The notes: generated by a model not told the origin, from the letters alone. Counted from the first letter of the stretch, positions 26,347 through 35,263 are shown. The stretch is 64,000 nt of DNA from Octadecabacter ascidiaceicola (GCF_900185015.1 NZ_FXYD01000002.1:613145-677144); one strand, 5' to 3'. Program-made: numbers and translations.

Positions 26347-27635
26347 TGACGAAAATCACAAATATCTCGACTCATGATCTGCGGTTTCCCACGTCGCAAT
26401 CTCTGGATGGTTCTGATGCGATGAACCCAGACCCGGATTATTCCGCCGCCTATGTGGTGCTGGAGACCGACGGGGATCATGAAGGTCACGGATTGACCTT
26501 CACAATCGGGCGCGGCAATGAGATTTGCATCGCTGCGATTGAGGCGATGCGGCACCTTCTGCTCGGCCTCGATCTGGATTGGGTGCGCGATGATATGGGC
26601 CGATTCTGGCGTTATATCACCGGTGACAGCCAGCTGCGCTGGATCGGACCCGATAAGGGGGCGATCCATCTGGCCACGGGTGCTGTGGTCAATGCCGTTT
26701 GGGATTTTCTGGCAAAAGAAGCCGGCAAACCCGTTTGGCTTCTGGTGGGCGAAATGTCACCGGAAGAAATCGTGAACCTGATCGACTTTCGCTACATGAC
26801 GGACGTTCTAAGCAAAGACGAAGCGCTTGAAATCCTACGGGCCGCTGAGCCGGGTAAAACCGACCGTATCGCGACGCTGAAGGCTGAAGGCTATCCCTGC
26901 TACACCACATCCGCTGGCTGGCTTGGCTATTCCGACGAAAAGCTGCGCCGTCTGTGCCGCGAAGCACGTGATGCTGGCTTCACCCATACCAAGTTCAAGG
27001 TAGGCCATAACCTTGAGGACGACATCCGTCGCCTGACCATCGCTCGCGAAGAACTGGGCGACGACATGAACATCATGATCGACGCAAATCAGGTCTGGGA
27101 GGTCGATCAGGCGATCGATTGGGTCAAGGCGCTGGCCTTCGCACGGCCCCTGTTTATCGAAGAACCCACGAGTCCCGATGACGTCTTCGGGCATCGCAAA
27201 ATCCGCGAGGCCGTTGCCCCGATCAAGGTTGCAACCGGCGAGATGTGCCAGAACCGCATTCTGTTCAAACAATTCATCGCCAACGAGGCCTTAGATTTCG
27301 TCCAGATCGACAGTTGCCGCTTGGGCGGATTGAACGAGGTTCTCGCGGTGCAGCTGATGGCTGCAAAGTTCGGTTTGCCCGTCTGGCCGCACGCCGGCGG
27401 CGTCGGGCTGTGCGAATATGTTCAGCACCTTTCAATGATCGACTACGTGGCAATCACCGGGGAAAAGGACACAAAACGGATCGAGTTTGTCGACCATCTG
27501 CACGAGCATTTCATCGACCCTTGTCTGGTCCGGAACGGCGCCTATATTGCTCCGACGGCGGCCGGGTTTTCAATTCAGATGACACCGGAAGCGCTCCAAG
27601 GTTTCCAATTTGATCCTCCCGTTTCGGTAAATTAG
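26343..27635 (+). CDS. fucD: L-fuconate dehydratase
   Basis: A 430-residue enolase-superfamily enzyme, close in length to Xanthomonas FucD. The opening DLRFPTSQSLDGSDAMNPDP is characteristic of that family. Catalytic residues: K-x-K in HTKFKVGHN (about 218-220), D in MIDANQ, E in FIEEPTSPDD, E in TGEMCQNR, and H in WPHAGGVG. It removes water from L-fuconate to give 2-keto-3-deoxy-L-fuconate in the cytoplasm. It is the last gene of the operon. Confidence 0.93.
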   Translation: MMTKITNISTHDLRFPTSQSLDGSDAMNPDPDYSAAYVVLETDGDHEGHGLTFTIGRGNEICIAAIEAMRHLLLGLDLDWVRDDMGRFWRYITGDSQLRWIGPDKGAIHLATGAVVNAVWDFLAKEAGKPVWLLVGEMSPEEIVNLIDFRYMTDVLSKDEALEILRAAEPGKTDRIATLKAEGYPCYTTSAGWLGYSDEKLRRLCREARDAGFTHTKFKVGHNLEDDIRRLTIAREELGDDMNIMIDANQVWEVDQAIDWVKALAFARPLFIEEPTSPDDVFGHRKIREAVAPIKVATGEMCQNRILFKQFIANEALDFVQIDSCRLGGLNEVLAVQLMAAKFGLPVWPHAGGVGLCEYVQHLSMIDYVAITGEKDTKRIEFVDHLHEHFIDPCLVRNGAYIAPTAAGFSIQMTPEALQGFQFDPPVSVN

Positions 27636-27652
27636 AGGCTGTTTGAACCCGA

Positions 27653-27681
27653 ACCACCTCACGGAGGTTTGGTGTGTTTTT
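27653..27681 (+). terminator. Likely intrinsic terminator of the L-fucose operon
   Basis: ACCACCTC-ACG-GAGGTTTGGT can fold into a stem of eight pairs with a two-base bulge, followed by TGTTTTT. It lies 18 bases after the fucD stop. The stem is imperfect, so this is moderate. The following bases to 27912 hold no gene; they contain GCGGTCATTC at 27884-27893, part of a dispersed intergenic repeat. Confidence 0.4.
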
Positions 27682-27912
27682 CTGATTTGCCAAGTGGAAG
27701 TAACTGCCGATGGCAATTGATGCGGCGAAAGGGTGCTAAGTCCGCGACTTGCTCCTGGAGTGCTTTCTGGTCGCTGCGGCATCTTTGATGACCGCTTTTC
27801 ATGCCGCGCTGCCGAGTTGAAATCTACGCTGTTGCAGCACGTTTCACGCAGCGTGAAAATCCTACTCACAGGTTGGGCTCGAAGCGGTCATTCGCATTTT
27901 AAAGTGTATCCG

Positions 27913-28605
27913 CTACGCGACCTGTACCTCGGCCAAAATGGGCAGGTGGTCGGATGCGTGGCGGCCTTTGGATTTGCGCGGGATATTTAGCATGCGCACG
28001 TCAAGGCGTTCGCAGTGGGCGATGCGGTCTAGTGCGCCGAGGGGTAGGCTGGACGGGAACGTGCGCCCCGGCGTGAGGATCGTGTAGCGCCGGGCAAGGC
28101 GGCCGAGGCCGACGCGCTGGGACCATTCGTTGAAATCCCCTAAGATTATTGTCGGGAGCGGAGGTAGGGCGTCGAGTTCTTCGCGTATGTGGTCCAACTG
28201 GCTGCGGCGCGATCTGCGCAACAGCCCAAGGTGAACGCCGACGACCCGCAGGTTTGGTAAATCTACGGCGATGGCGCCGCGCGGCTCCAACCCTGGAAGC
28301 GGGTAGCGGTGAACGTTTTCGGCGCTGATGTTTGGTCGGGCCAACAGCGCGATGCCGTGCCACCCGAGGCTGATGTCGTTGTCCGCGACGGGAAGCGGGC
28401 GCAGGTTGGTGTGGGTTTCGATCAGCTCGCGGGGAAGGGCGGAGGGGCGTGAGCCCATGCGAAAGTCGGCCTCTTGCAAGGCGACCACATCGGCATCTAG
28501 AGCATTCACCGCATTCAGCACCCGCAGCGGGTCACGCCTCAGGTCGGTGCCAAGCCCCGCACGGATGTTATAGCTTGCTATGCGAAGGGGTGTTTGTTCC
28601 TGCAT
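27913..28605 (-). CDS. Endonuclease/exonuclease/phosphatase-family protein
   Basis: A 230-residue protein of the EEP fold. Motifs in order: ASYNIRAG (first metal-site region), LQEADF (catalytic glutamate), VHLGLL, GDFNEWS (catalytic D and N) and ASDHLPI (the SDH triad). The chosen ATG (28605) gives MQEQTPLRIASYNIRAG, the standard family opening; a longer in-frame extension crosses the divergent gene and is rejected. It has no signal peptide. Family members cleave phosphodiesters in DNA, lipids or nucleotides; the substrate is unknown. Confidence 0.85.
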   Translation of the reverse strand: MQEQTPLRIASYNIRAGLGTDLRRDPLRVLNAVNALDADVVALQEADFRMGSRPSALPRELIETHTNLRPLPVADNDISLGWHGIALLARPNISAENVHRYPLPGLEPRGAIAVDLPNLRVVGVHLGLLRRSRRSQLDHIREELDALPPLPTIILGDFNEWSQRVGLGRLARRYTILTPGRTFPSSLPLGALDRIAHCERLDVRMLNIPRKSKGRHASDHLPILAEVQVA

Positions 28606-28645
28606 ACTGACTATATTGGAATTCAACAGAGCAATCGGAAGACCC

Positions 28646-29290
28646 ATGCGAGAGTTTAACGGCCCAGTTGTTATTCGCCTGATCCAAGCCATCCTTGGGC
28701 TTGAGATCGTATCGGGTGTTTTGACCCACACATGGCCGGCGGTTTTCGTGGCTGGCGCGACCCTGTTTTTAACGTTTCTACCAGAACGGTTTGCGCGGTT
28801 CTTCGGGATCAGGCTGCCGCGTTCGGTTTTGACGGCGATTGTGGTGTTCATCTTCGCGACCCTGTTTTTGGGGGAGGTCGCGGATTTCTACGAAAAGTTC
28901 TGGTGGTGGGATGTTGCATTGCACTTCACCTCGGCGCTCAGCTTTGGGGCGATGGGGTTCTTGTTGATCTTCATGCTGTTTGAGGGGGACCGCTACGCCG
29001 CACCGCCGTGGGCGCTTGCGCTTTTGGCGTTTTGTGTGGGGCTGTCGATCGGGGCGTTGTGGGAAGTGTTCGAGTTTTCGATGGATCAGTTTTTCGGCAT
29101 GAACATGCAGAAATCGGGCCTCGTGGACACGATGAAGGACCTGATTATCGATTCCATTGGTGCCGCGATTGGGGCGTTTTCTGGGTATCTATATCTTAAG
29201 GGGCGGCAGTTTGGTGGTGTCGGACGGGTGCTTGAGCAGTTCGTTGACGCAAACAAGCGATGGTACGGCAAGTTACGCAACCGAGGGTAG
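28646..29290 (+). CDS. Integral membrane protein (DUF2238/YjdF-like)
   Basis: A 214-residue protein with five or six membrane segments. The histidine- and glutamate-containing pattern WDVALHFTSALSFGAMGF and GALWEVFEFSMDQFFG is typical of the DUF2238/YjdF family, whose function is unknown. SIGAAIGAFSGYLYLKGR follows near the C-terminus. The ATG at 28646 lies 40 bases from the divergent nuclease-fold gene, so the two probably share a promoter region. A longer upstream start would overlap that gene. Confidence 0.7.
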   Translation: MREFNGPVVIRLIQAILGLEIVSGVLTHTWPAVFVAGATLFLTFLPERFARFFGIRLPRSVLTAIVVFIFATLFLGEVADFYEKFWWWDVALHFTSALSFGAMGFLLIFMLFEGDRYAAPPWALALLAFCVGLSIGALWEVFEFSMDQFFGMNMQKSGLVDTMKDLIIDSIGAAIGAFSGYLYLKGRQFGGVGRVLEQFVDANKRWYGKLRNRG

Positions 29291-29376
29291 CGCTGGCAGC
29301 GAACCAAGCACTGGTCATACGCGCAAAAAATATCGTATGCATGTTTTTGAATGTAATTGCCAGAAGGACGCGCCCA

Positions 29377-29749
29377 ATGATCCGCACAAGTATTTTTTGT
29401 ATGACGGCGGCAACGTCGGTTTTGGCGAATGAAGACATTCCTGACCAGTACCCGCAGTCCGTCCTGTATGAGGCTCCGGTTGAGGTCATCAAGGATGTTT
29501 GGTCCGCGATCGGCGCGACTGCACCGCCGACTTATGAGAACGCACCCGACGAACATGGATGTGGTGCGGGCAGGAACGCATGGCTACGTCAGCTACCTGC
29601 GCGAAAAGATTGGCGAGCATATTGATGAGGGTGGCGATCTGGCGGGGGCCTACTACGTGGACCAGTCGCCCTATGAACATCTTGATACCTTTGAAGAACT
29701 GGCAACTAAGAATGCAGGCGCCGTCTATTCCGAGATGGAATGGGAGTAA
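29377..29749 (+). pseudogene. Frameshifted small exported protein
   Basis: Two overlapping frames together make one protein. Frame 1 gives a signal-like start (MIRTSIFCMTAATSVLANED) and VIKDVWSAIGATAPPTYEN. The likeness then jumps to the next frame, which continues RAGTHGYVSYLREKIGEHI and ends GAVYSEMEWE at 29749. The break lies near 29530-29560, where one base has been lost or gained. I recognise the type as a short periplasmic protein found in roseobacters, of unknown function. An in-frame ATG at 29341 is another possible start. Either a recent pseudogene or a sequencing error. Confidence 0.6.
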
Positions 29750-30026
29750 GGCAGGATAACGACGCCCGACCGTGACACCACCCGCATCAGAGGGCGTGAA
29801 TGCTCGCTGTGCGGACAAAGCCGACCTTGGGCATGGCGGATTAAATGGCTGCTTTTATTTGAGTTCGAGTGAAAAGGACGAAAATTGAATAGGAGTTTCA
29901 TTGATATTCTGGGCCCAGCTTGATCGAACGCCAAATTTCGGCAAAATGGTTGGGCGGGACAAGGCTTCGCGTCGTGGCAATTTGCCCGATACCTTAAGAT
30001 GGCGTGTTACTGCTCCAACGTAAGGC

Positions 30027-30644
30027 CTAAAACAAGTGCCGATCCTTCGCCAATAGTGCCGCTTGTGTACGGTTCGAGACATTCAATTTGGCCAGCACAT
30101 TCTTGACATGAAGCTTCACGGTCACTTCTTGTATCCCTAGATTCCGCGCAATTTCTTTGTTGGATAGACCAATACACAGCTGCTCAAGCGTTTGCATTTC
30201 TCTTTCGGAAAGTCCCGAGAACGTACTGTCTTGAGCTGCGCCCTTTGACGCGGTGCCGAAATCGAATGGGAAGTAACGTTCACCTGACAGAATGAATTTG
30301 ATGGCATTAACCATTGATACGGCTGTCAATGACTTTGGCATGAAACCGTCCGCGCCACGTGCCATAGCCGTGTTCGCAACATCACGGTTCGCGACACCGG
30401 ACATCAAAGCAACTTTCACCGTCGGATGCGCTTTCTGGGCTTTCTCAAGCCCATTTAGCCCGTCCATGCCGGGCATATGGTAATCAAGGATCAACAAATC
30501 ATAAGCGACCACACCCGACAGCATCTTTAGCGCGGCATCAAGGTGAGGCGCAGTAGTAACGTGGAAATCGTCAACTGTATCCAGGTAGGCTGAAATGGTT
30601 TCGCGGACCAAGTCATGATCATCGGCTAATAGAATATTTGGCAT
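30027..30644 (-). CDS. LuxR/NarL-family response regulator
   Basis: A 205-residue response regulator. The receiver domain (1-120) has acidic residues LADDHD, the phospho-acceptor D54 (LILDYHMPG) and the switch lysine in MPKS. A LuxR-type HTH (about 140-205, LSEREMQTLEQLCIGLSNKE) follows. It runs divergently from an exported protein and a hybrid histidine kinase, its likely partner. The ATG at 30644 is preferred to the GTG one codon upstream. Repeated TAGGTATA motifs in the spacer may be its binding sites. Confidence 0.9.
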   Translation of the reverse strand: MPNILLADDHDLVRETISAYLDTVDDFHVTTAPHLDAALKMLSGVVAYDLLILDYHMPGMDGLNGLEKAQKAHPTVKVALMSGVANRDVANTAMARGADGFMPKSLTAVSMVNAIKFILSGERYFPFDFGTASKGAAQDSTFSGLSEREMQTLEQLCIGLSNKEIARNLGIQEVTVKLHVKNVLAKLNVSNRTQAALLAKDRHLF

Positions 30645-30705
30645 CACATAAATCCTCTTGGTTCCATAAGAATATCAACGTGAATATGACATCAGAATGG
30701 CAAAA

Positions 30706-30767
30706 CTATACTTAGGTATAGGTGACTATGCCGATGCCTCCAACATGTGGTTGTTAAGCTAGGTATA
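30706..30767. promoter_or_regulatory. Candidate response-regulator binding sites
   Basis: A perfect dyad CTATAC-TTAG-GTATAG lies at 30706-30721, and the octamer TAGGTATA inside it (30713-30720) is repeated at 30760-30767, 47 bases further on. Both fall in the divergent spacer between the LuxR-type regulator and the exported protein/kinase genes. A role in control of both transcripts is inferred. Confidence 0.5.
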
Positions 30768-30797
30768 CATCCTCCAAACTACCGAATGGATGTGAAG

Positions 30798-31274
30798 ATG
30801 CCCTATAGATTTCTCTTTGGATTAATAGCGAGCCTTAGTGTGTTTGCCTGCACAGCTTCTGCTCAGGACGAGATTATTCTGCAAGTGTCAGATGCTGCCA
30901 CCTCTGTCGAGTTGTCGCTCGCGGATTTAGATGCGATGTCGCAGGTGACGTTTGAAACGACAACGATCTGGACGAATGGGGTTGTAACGTTCTCTGGTGT
31001 TTCGCTCAAAGCGCTCTTGGAGACGCTGGGTACGAATGGCGACAGCATCGAAATGATCGCTCTGAACGATTATTCAGTAACGATGCCTGTATCGGAATTA
31101 GCAACAGATGCCCCAATCATAGCGACGCGTATGAATGGTGACGTCATGTCAGTGCGCGACAAAGGACCCTATTGGGTCGTTTTCCCGTATGATGCCGATC
31201 CACGTCTTCGGACTGAGACCGTCTACTCGCGTAGCATTTGGCAGCTCAATAGGTTAGTGGTGAGCGCGGATTGA
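30798..31274 (+). CDS. Exported molybdopterin-oxidoreductase-type domain protein without cofactor cysteine
   Basis: A 158-residue exported protein. MPYRFLFGLIASLSVFACTA is a signal peptide; an ATG at 30786 would add four residues. The mature part resembles the sulfite-oxidase-like molybdopterin-binding fold (LSLADLDAMSQVTFETTT, FSGVSLKALLETLG, DKGPYWVVFPYD), in the truncated form often found beside sensor kinases. No cysteine remains after the signal peptide, so it cannot ligate molybdenum in the usual way and is more likely a ligand-binding sensor partner. The hybrid kinase gene follows after 40 bases. Confidence 0.65.
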   Translation: MPYRFLFGLIASLSVFACTASAQDEIILQVSDAATSVELSLADLDAMSQVTFETTTIWTNGVVTFSGVSLKALLETLGTNGDSIEMIALNDYSVTMPVSELATDAPIIATRMNGDVMSVRDKGPYWVVFPYDADPRLRTETVYSRSIWQLNRLVVSAD

Positions 31275-31314
31275 GAACGGCAAAATTCACCTACCTCATC
31301 ACACGGAGATAAGC

Positions 31315-33852
31315 ATGAAAACACGGTTGCGAGGTTACCGGACAGTGATCATAGCAGGCATCGGCCTGCTTTTTCTGCTTTTGATGATCATGGGTTTTGG
31401 ACTGTATTCGCAGCTTAGTGACCTTGCCACAGCAGACGATGACAATACGCAGTGGAGCATTTCGCAGCTCGATATCGAATTTGCCAACCTGCAAGTGGCT
31501 TTGTCCCAACAACCCGACAGTGGTGTGTACAATGATCGAGATATCAATCTTCGGTTCGACATCGCCCTCAGTAGACTAGGCATTTTGACATCAGGGCGTT
31601 CAGCGGCCTTTTTTGCTGGAAATGACAGTGCACAAATGTTGATCGCGTCAATCACAGAACTTGCCGACGAAGCGATTGCTGTGGTCGAGGAACCGGGGGC
31701 GCTCACAGCAACGAGAGTGCAAAACTTGTTGGAGCTGACACTGGATATACGTCCTGACGTGCGTAAAGTGGCTTTGCTTGGCGTGGACATTCATGCGGAG
31801 CGTTCAATCGCACAACGCGCGGCATTTTCACGCCAGTTGATCCGCACAGGCAGTGCCGCAATTCTGCTCATGATCCTGATGGGGGGACTGATGCTTCTAT
31901 TGGACCGGCTTCTAGTTCGCGCAGCACGACGCGATGCTGAGCTTTTGACATCATCGAAATTGTTGAAATCTACAATTTCGGCGTCTTTGGATGCCATCGT
32001 TACGTCAAACGAAGCCGGTGAAATCATTGAATACAATGCTGCAGCCGAAGATGTTTTTGGTTGGACCCGTGACGAGATTATCGGCCTGACCATGAAGGAA
32101 ACTTTCATCCCCGAACACATGCGTGAAGCACATCACGCGGGCATGAACCGGTTTCTTGCGACGGGTGTACCACGTGTTGTTGGCGGCGGGCGGGTTGAAC
32201 TTTCGGCCCTGCGCAAAACCGGCGAAGAGTTCCCTGTTGCTTTGAATATCACCTCGGTCGCAGACGAAAACGGCACAAAATTTATCGCCTATATTCAAGA
32301 CATCAGTGAACGCAAAATCAACGAGCAAAAATTGATTGATGCCCGTGATCGCGCCGAACAAACGGACAAAGCAAAATCGCAATTCTTGACTGTCATGAGT
32401 CATGAAATGCGCACGCCATTGAATGGAATCATGGGTGTTCTAGATCTGTTGCGCACAACAGAACTAACAGAACAACAAGATCGATACTCACGGATCGCAG
32501 CCGCATCAAGCGAAATTTTATTAGGGCACATAAACGAAGCGCTTGATGTCACGCGGATTGAGACGGGCAGCTTTCACCTGACACCACAAAACTTCGACCT
32601 AGAAAGCCTGATCACCTCGGTGGTCGAGGTGCTGGAACCTTTGGCGCGTGAAAAGCAGTTGGTCATGTCTTTGCGGATTGATAACGCCATGCGTTCTAGA
32701 TTTTACGGTGATAGCAACCGTATTCGCCAAATCCTGACGAACCTTGTTGGGAATGCAATAAAGTTCACGGATAATGGCAACGTCACAATCGACGTCACAG
32801 GGATACATGCCGCGTCCGAGACATCGTTGCGGATTTCCATTGAAGACACAGGCGCGGGCATCGACGCTACACAACATGAACAAATTTTTGAAAACTTTGT
32901 CGCCCTCGCTCACAGTGAGGGACGCCAATCGCGTGGGGACGGGCTTGGCCTCTCAATTTCACGCCGGATCGCGCGGCAATTGGGTGGCGATATATCTGTT
33001 CAAAGCGAGGTGAATATGGGCTCAATATTCACGTTGGCTGTACCGCTTAAACGTCAAGATATGCGCCGAAAAAGCGTAGCGAATACACCACAAACTGAAC
33101 CACATAACATAACTCATACGATGCATATTTTGGTGGTCGAAGACAACGACATCAATCGGAGCGTCCTGTGCGATTTACTCAAAGGTTTGGGCCATTCCGT
33201 CACCGAAGCCATCAATGGTGCCGATTGTTTGGAACAGGCCAAAAAACGGCCGTTCGATCTGATCTTCATGGATATTAGCATGCCAGTGATGGACGGAATC
33301 GAGGCCACGCAACGCCTTCGAACGGGCAACGGCCCGAACATGCGGACGCACATCGTTGGACTGACGGCACATGGTTATGAAGAATATCGTGAGAAAGGTA
33401 ATCAAGCGGGCATGAGCAGGTTTCACACCAAGCCGATCCGCCTGGCATCCCTGCGCGCAATTTTATCAGAAGCCGCGACCGAAGTTTCCAAGAATGAAAG
33501 TTCTTCGGCGATTTTGCCCAGTGAACTTGCAGAGCTGTGCACCATGTTGGGTAAGGACAAAGTTGAAGCGAACGTCGATATGTTTTTTGACGAGTTCCAA
33601 AGCTTCCTCGCCGAGATGCGCACAGCTACGCCGTTCGATGATGTCGCGTTAGAAGATGCGACCCATAAGCAAATAGGCGCGGCATCTTTGCTTGGTCAGC
33701 ACGAATTAGCGACGCGGCTTTCGGATCTTGAAGATATTGCGCGGCAGGGGCCCGTTAAGGATCTTGGTCCTTGGGCATCTGAATTGGTTGAGATTGCAAC
33801 ACGGTCACAAGCCGCATTTACTACCGCAATAGCAGACAGCACTTCGGAGTAA
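31315..33852 (+). CDS. Hybrid sensor histidine kinase with PAS, receiver and HPt domains
   Basis: An 845-residue inner-membrane kinase. Two membrane helices (about 10-33 and 180-200) enclose a periplasmic domain of about 145 residues. Then come PAS (about 220-335), HisKA with H363 (SHEMRTPLNG), HATPase (NLVGNAIKFTDNG, EDTGAGID, GDGLGLSIS), a receiver domain with D653 (IFMDISMPVMDG) and an HPt-like domain with H784 (ATHKQIGAASLLG). All phosphorelay sites are intact. The likely output is the divergent LuxR-type regulator. The upstream exported protein may feed the periplasmic sensor. Confidence 0.92.
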   Translation: MKTRLRGYRTVIIAGIGLLFLLLMIMGFGLYSQLSDLATADDDNTQWSISQLDIEFANLQVALSQQPDSGVYNDRDINLRFDIALSRLGILTSGRSAAFFAGNDSAQMLIASITELADEAIAVVEEPGALTATRVQNLLELTLDIRPDVRKVALLGVDIHAERSIAQRAAFSRQLIRTGSAAILLMILMGGLMLLLDRLLVRAARRDAELLTSSKLLKSTISASLDAIVTSNEAGEIIEYNAAAEDVFGWTRDEIIGLTMKETFIPEHMREAHHAGMNRFLATGVPRVVGGGRVELSALRKTGEEFPVALNITSVADENGTKFIAYIQDISERKINEQKLIDARDRAEQTDKAKSQFLTVMSHEMRTPLNGIMGVLDLLRTTELTEQQDRYSRIAAASSEILLGHINEALDVTRIETGSFHLTPQNFDLESLITSVVEVLEPLAREKQLVMSLRIDNAMRSRFYGDSNRIRQILTNLVGNAIKFTDNGNVTIDVTGIHAASETSLRISIEDTGAGIDATQHEQIFENFVALAHSEGRQSRGDGLGLSISRRIARQLGGDISVQSEVNMGSIFTLAVPLKRQDMRRKSVANTPQTEPHNITHTMHILVVEDNDINRSVLCDLLKGLGHSVTEAINGADCLEQAKKRPFDLIFMDISMPVMDGIEATQRLRTGNGPNMRTHIVGLTAHGYEEYREKGNQAGMSRFHTKPIRLASLRAILSEAATEVSKNESSSAILPSELAELCTMLGKDKVEANVDMFFDEFQSFLAEMRTATPFDDVALEDATHKQIGAASLLGQHELATRLSDLEDIARQGPVKDLGPWASELVEIATRSQAAFTTAIADSTSE

Positions 33853-33960
33853 TCACCTATCCTATTGGATACACCGCTTATGCCAATTCCTTACCAACTA
33901 TGCGTTAGCGCGAACGTCATAAGGGGTTGGACCAATTAAATCTTGTTTCATCAACAACAC

Positions 33961-33979
33961 GGACCGCTTGGAGGGGTCC
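33961..33979 (+). promoter_or_regulatory. Stem-loop in the leader of the SqdB-like gene
   Basis: GGACC-GCTTGGAGG-GGTCC forms a five-bp stem and a nine-base loop, 19 bases before the start codon. The loop core GCTTGGAGG recurs in the loop of the perfect hairpin before the next gene (35232-35263). It could be a protein- or sRNA-binding leader element. It is not followed by a T-run. Confidence 0.45.
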
Positions 33980-33998
33980 ATAGAAAGGAACAAAGATT

Positions 33999-35216
33999 AT
34001 GACAAATTCTAAAGATATTATCGTGGTAGGTGGCGACGGATTTTGTGGCTGGCCGACAGCACTTCACTTGTCCCAATTAGGACACAACGTCACCATCGTA
34101 GACAACATGTCCCGCCGCGACATCGATGCTAAGATGGGTGCAGATAGCCTGACACCAATTGCGTCGATTGATGTTCGATTGACTGCTTGGTCTGAAAAAA
34201 CAGGCCAGACAATTACATTTGAAAATATTGACGTGGCCCGCGACTTTGACCGCGTGGTTAAGTTGATGGAGCGGATCAAACCGGACACGGTCATCCACTT
34301 CGGTGAACAACGTGCCGCCCCCTATTCGATGCGTGGCGTTGGCGAAAAACGCTACACCGTCGACAACAATATCTCTGGCACGCACAATCTATTGGCGGCA
34401 TCAGTTGAGCTCGGTCTTGACCCCCATTTTGTTCATCTCGGAACGATGGGTGTATATGGGTACGATGATGACGGGATCGAAATTCCCGAAGGTTATTTAC
34501 CAGTCTACATTCCCGGTGATGACAGCAAGATTTACCAGCGCGAAATCTTGTACCCGACGAACCCCGGCAGCGTTTACCACATGACGAAATCAATGGATCA
34601 GTTGTTGTTCCAATTTTACGCAAAGAATGATCGTTTGCGGATTACGGACTTGCACCAAGGGATCGTTTGGGGCACCCAAACCGATGAAACGCGTCTTGAT
34701 GAACGTCTGATCAACCGCTTTGACTACGATGGCGATTACGGGACTGTTCTTAACCGGTTCCTGATGCAAGCTGTCGTTGGCCACCCGCTGACGGTGCATG
34801 GCACCGGAGGCCAGACCCGTGCATTCATTCACATCCAAGATACGGTGAAGTGTATCGCCTTGGCTGTGAATAACCCGCCTCCTCAGGACGGCAAGGTAGC
34901 GATCCTAAACCAGATGACGGAAACGCATACGGTACGCTCCCTTGCCGCAATGGTGGCAAAGACATGCGATGCGCAAATCGCAAACGTGGATAATCCACGC
35001 AATGAGGCAGCAGAGAACGACCTGCGCGTATCCAACAAGACTTTCATCTCGCTTGGTTTAAAGCCAGTCACATTGGCAGAAGGCTTGATGGATGAAACAT
35101 TCCAAATCGCGGCGAAGTACGGGCATCGATGCATCTATGAGATGATCCCGTGCGTCTCCACGTGGACAGATAATCAACGTCCAGGTGTCGTCGGTAACAC
35201 AGACAAAGCTGCCTAA
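33999..35216 (+). CDS. UDP-sulfoquinovose synthase-like NAD-dependent enzyme (SqdB family)
   Basis: A 405-residue extended short-chain dehydrogenase. VGGDGFCGWPTALHLS (10-25) is the SqdB/SQD1 form of the NAD motif; T149 (LGTMG) and Y193-x3-K197 (YHMTK) match the catalytic Thr, Tyr and Lys of SQD1. ITDLHQGIVWG and GQTRAFIHIQDTV correspond to conserved SQD1 segments. The family makes UDP-sulfoquinovose from UDP-glucose and sulfite. The residue after TMG is V, where plant SQD1 has E, so a different sugar product is possible. There are no sulfolipid partner genes; BcsB-like and glycosyltransferase genes follow. Confidence 0.75.
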   Translation: MTNSKDIIVVGGDGFCGWPTALHLSQLGHNVTIVDNMSRRDIDAKMGADSLTPIASIDVRLTAWSEKTGQTITFENIDVARDFDRVVKLMERIKPDTVIHFGEQRAAPYSMRGVGEKRYTVDNNISGTHNLLAASVELGLDPHFVHLGTMGVYGYDDDGIEIPEGYLPVYIPGDDSKIYQREILYPTNPGSVYHMTKSMDQLLFQFYAKNDRLRITDLHQGIVWGTQTDETRLDERLINRFDYDGDYGTVLNRFLMQAVVGHPLTVHGTGGQTRAFIHIQDTVKCIALAVNNPPPQDGKVAILNQMTETHTVRSLAAMVAKTCDAQIANVDNPRNEAAENDLRVSNKTFISLGLKPVTLAEGLMDETFQIAAKYGHRCIYEMIPCVSTWTDNQRPGVVGNTDKAA

Positions 35217-35231
35217 GGCGGCTGATCTAAC

Positions 35232-35263
35232 CAGCTGAACCTGCTTGGAGGTGGGTTCAGCTG
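35232..35263 (+). promoter_or_regulatory. Perfect stem-loop before the BcsB-like gene
   Basis: CAGCTGAACC and GGTTCAGCTG form a perfect 10-bp stem around the loop TGCTTGGAGGTG. It lies in the 84-base space between the SqdB-like and BcsB-like genes. There is no T-run, which argues against a terminator. The loop core GCTTGGAGG is the same as in the hairpin at 33961-33979. Confidence 0.65.

Noticed and set aside
33999..35216. SqdB-like gene as part of sulfolipid (SQDG) synthesis
   Set aside because: No sqdA, sqdC, sqdD or sqdX-type gene is nearby; the partners are polysaccharide-type proteins. Sulfolipid use cannot be excluded if the other genes lie elsewhere.
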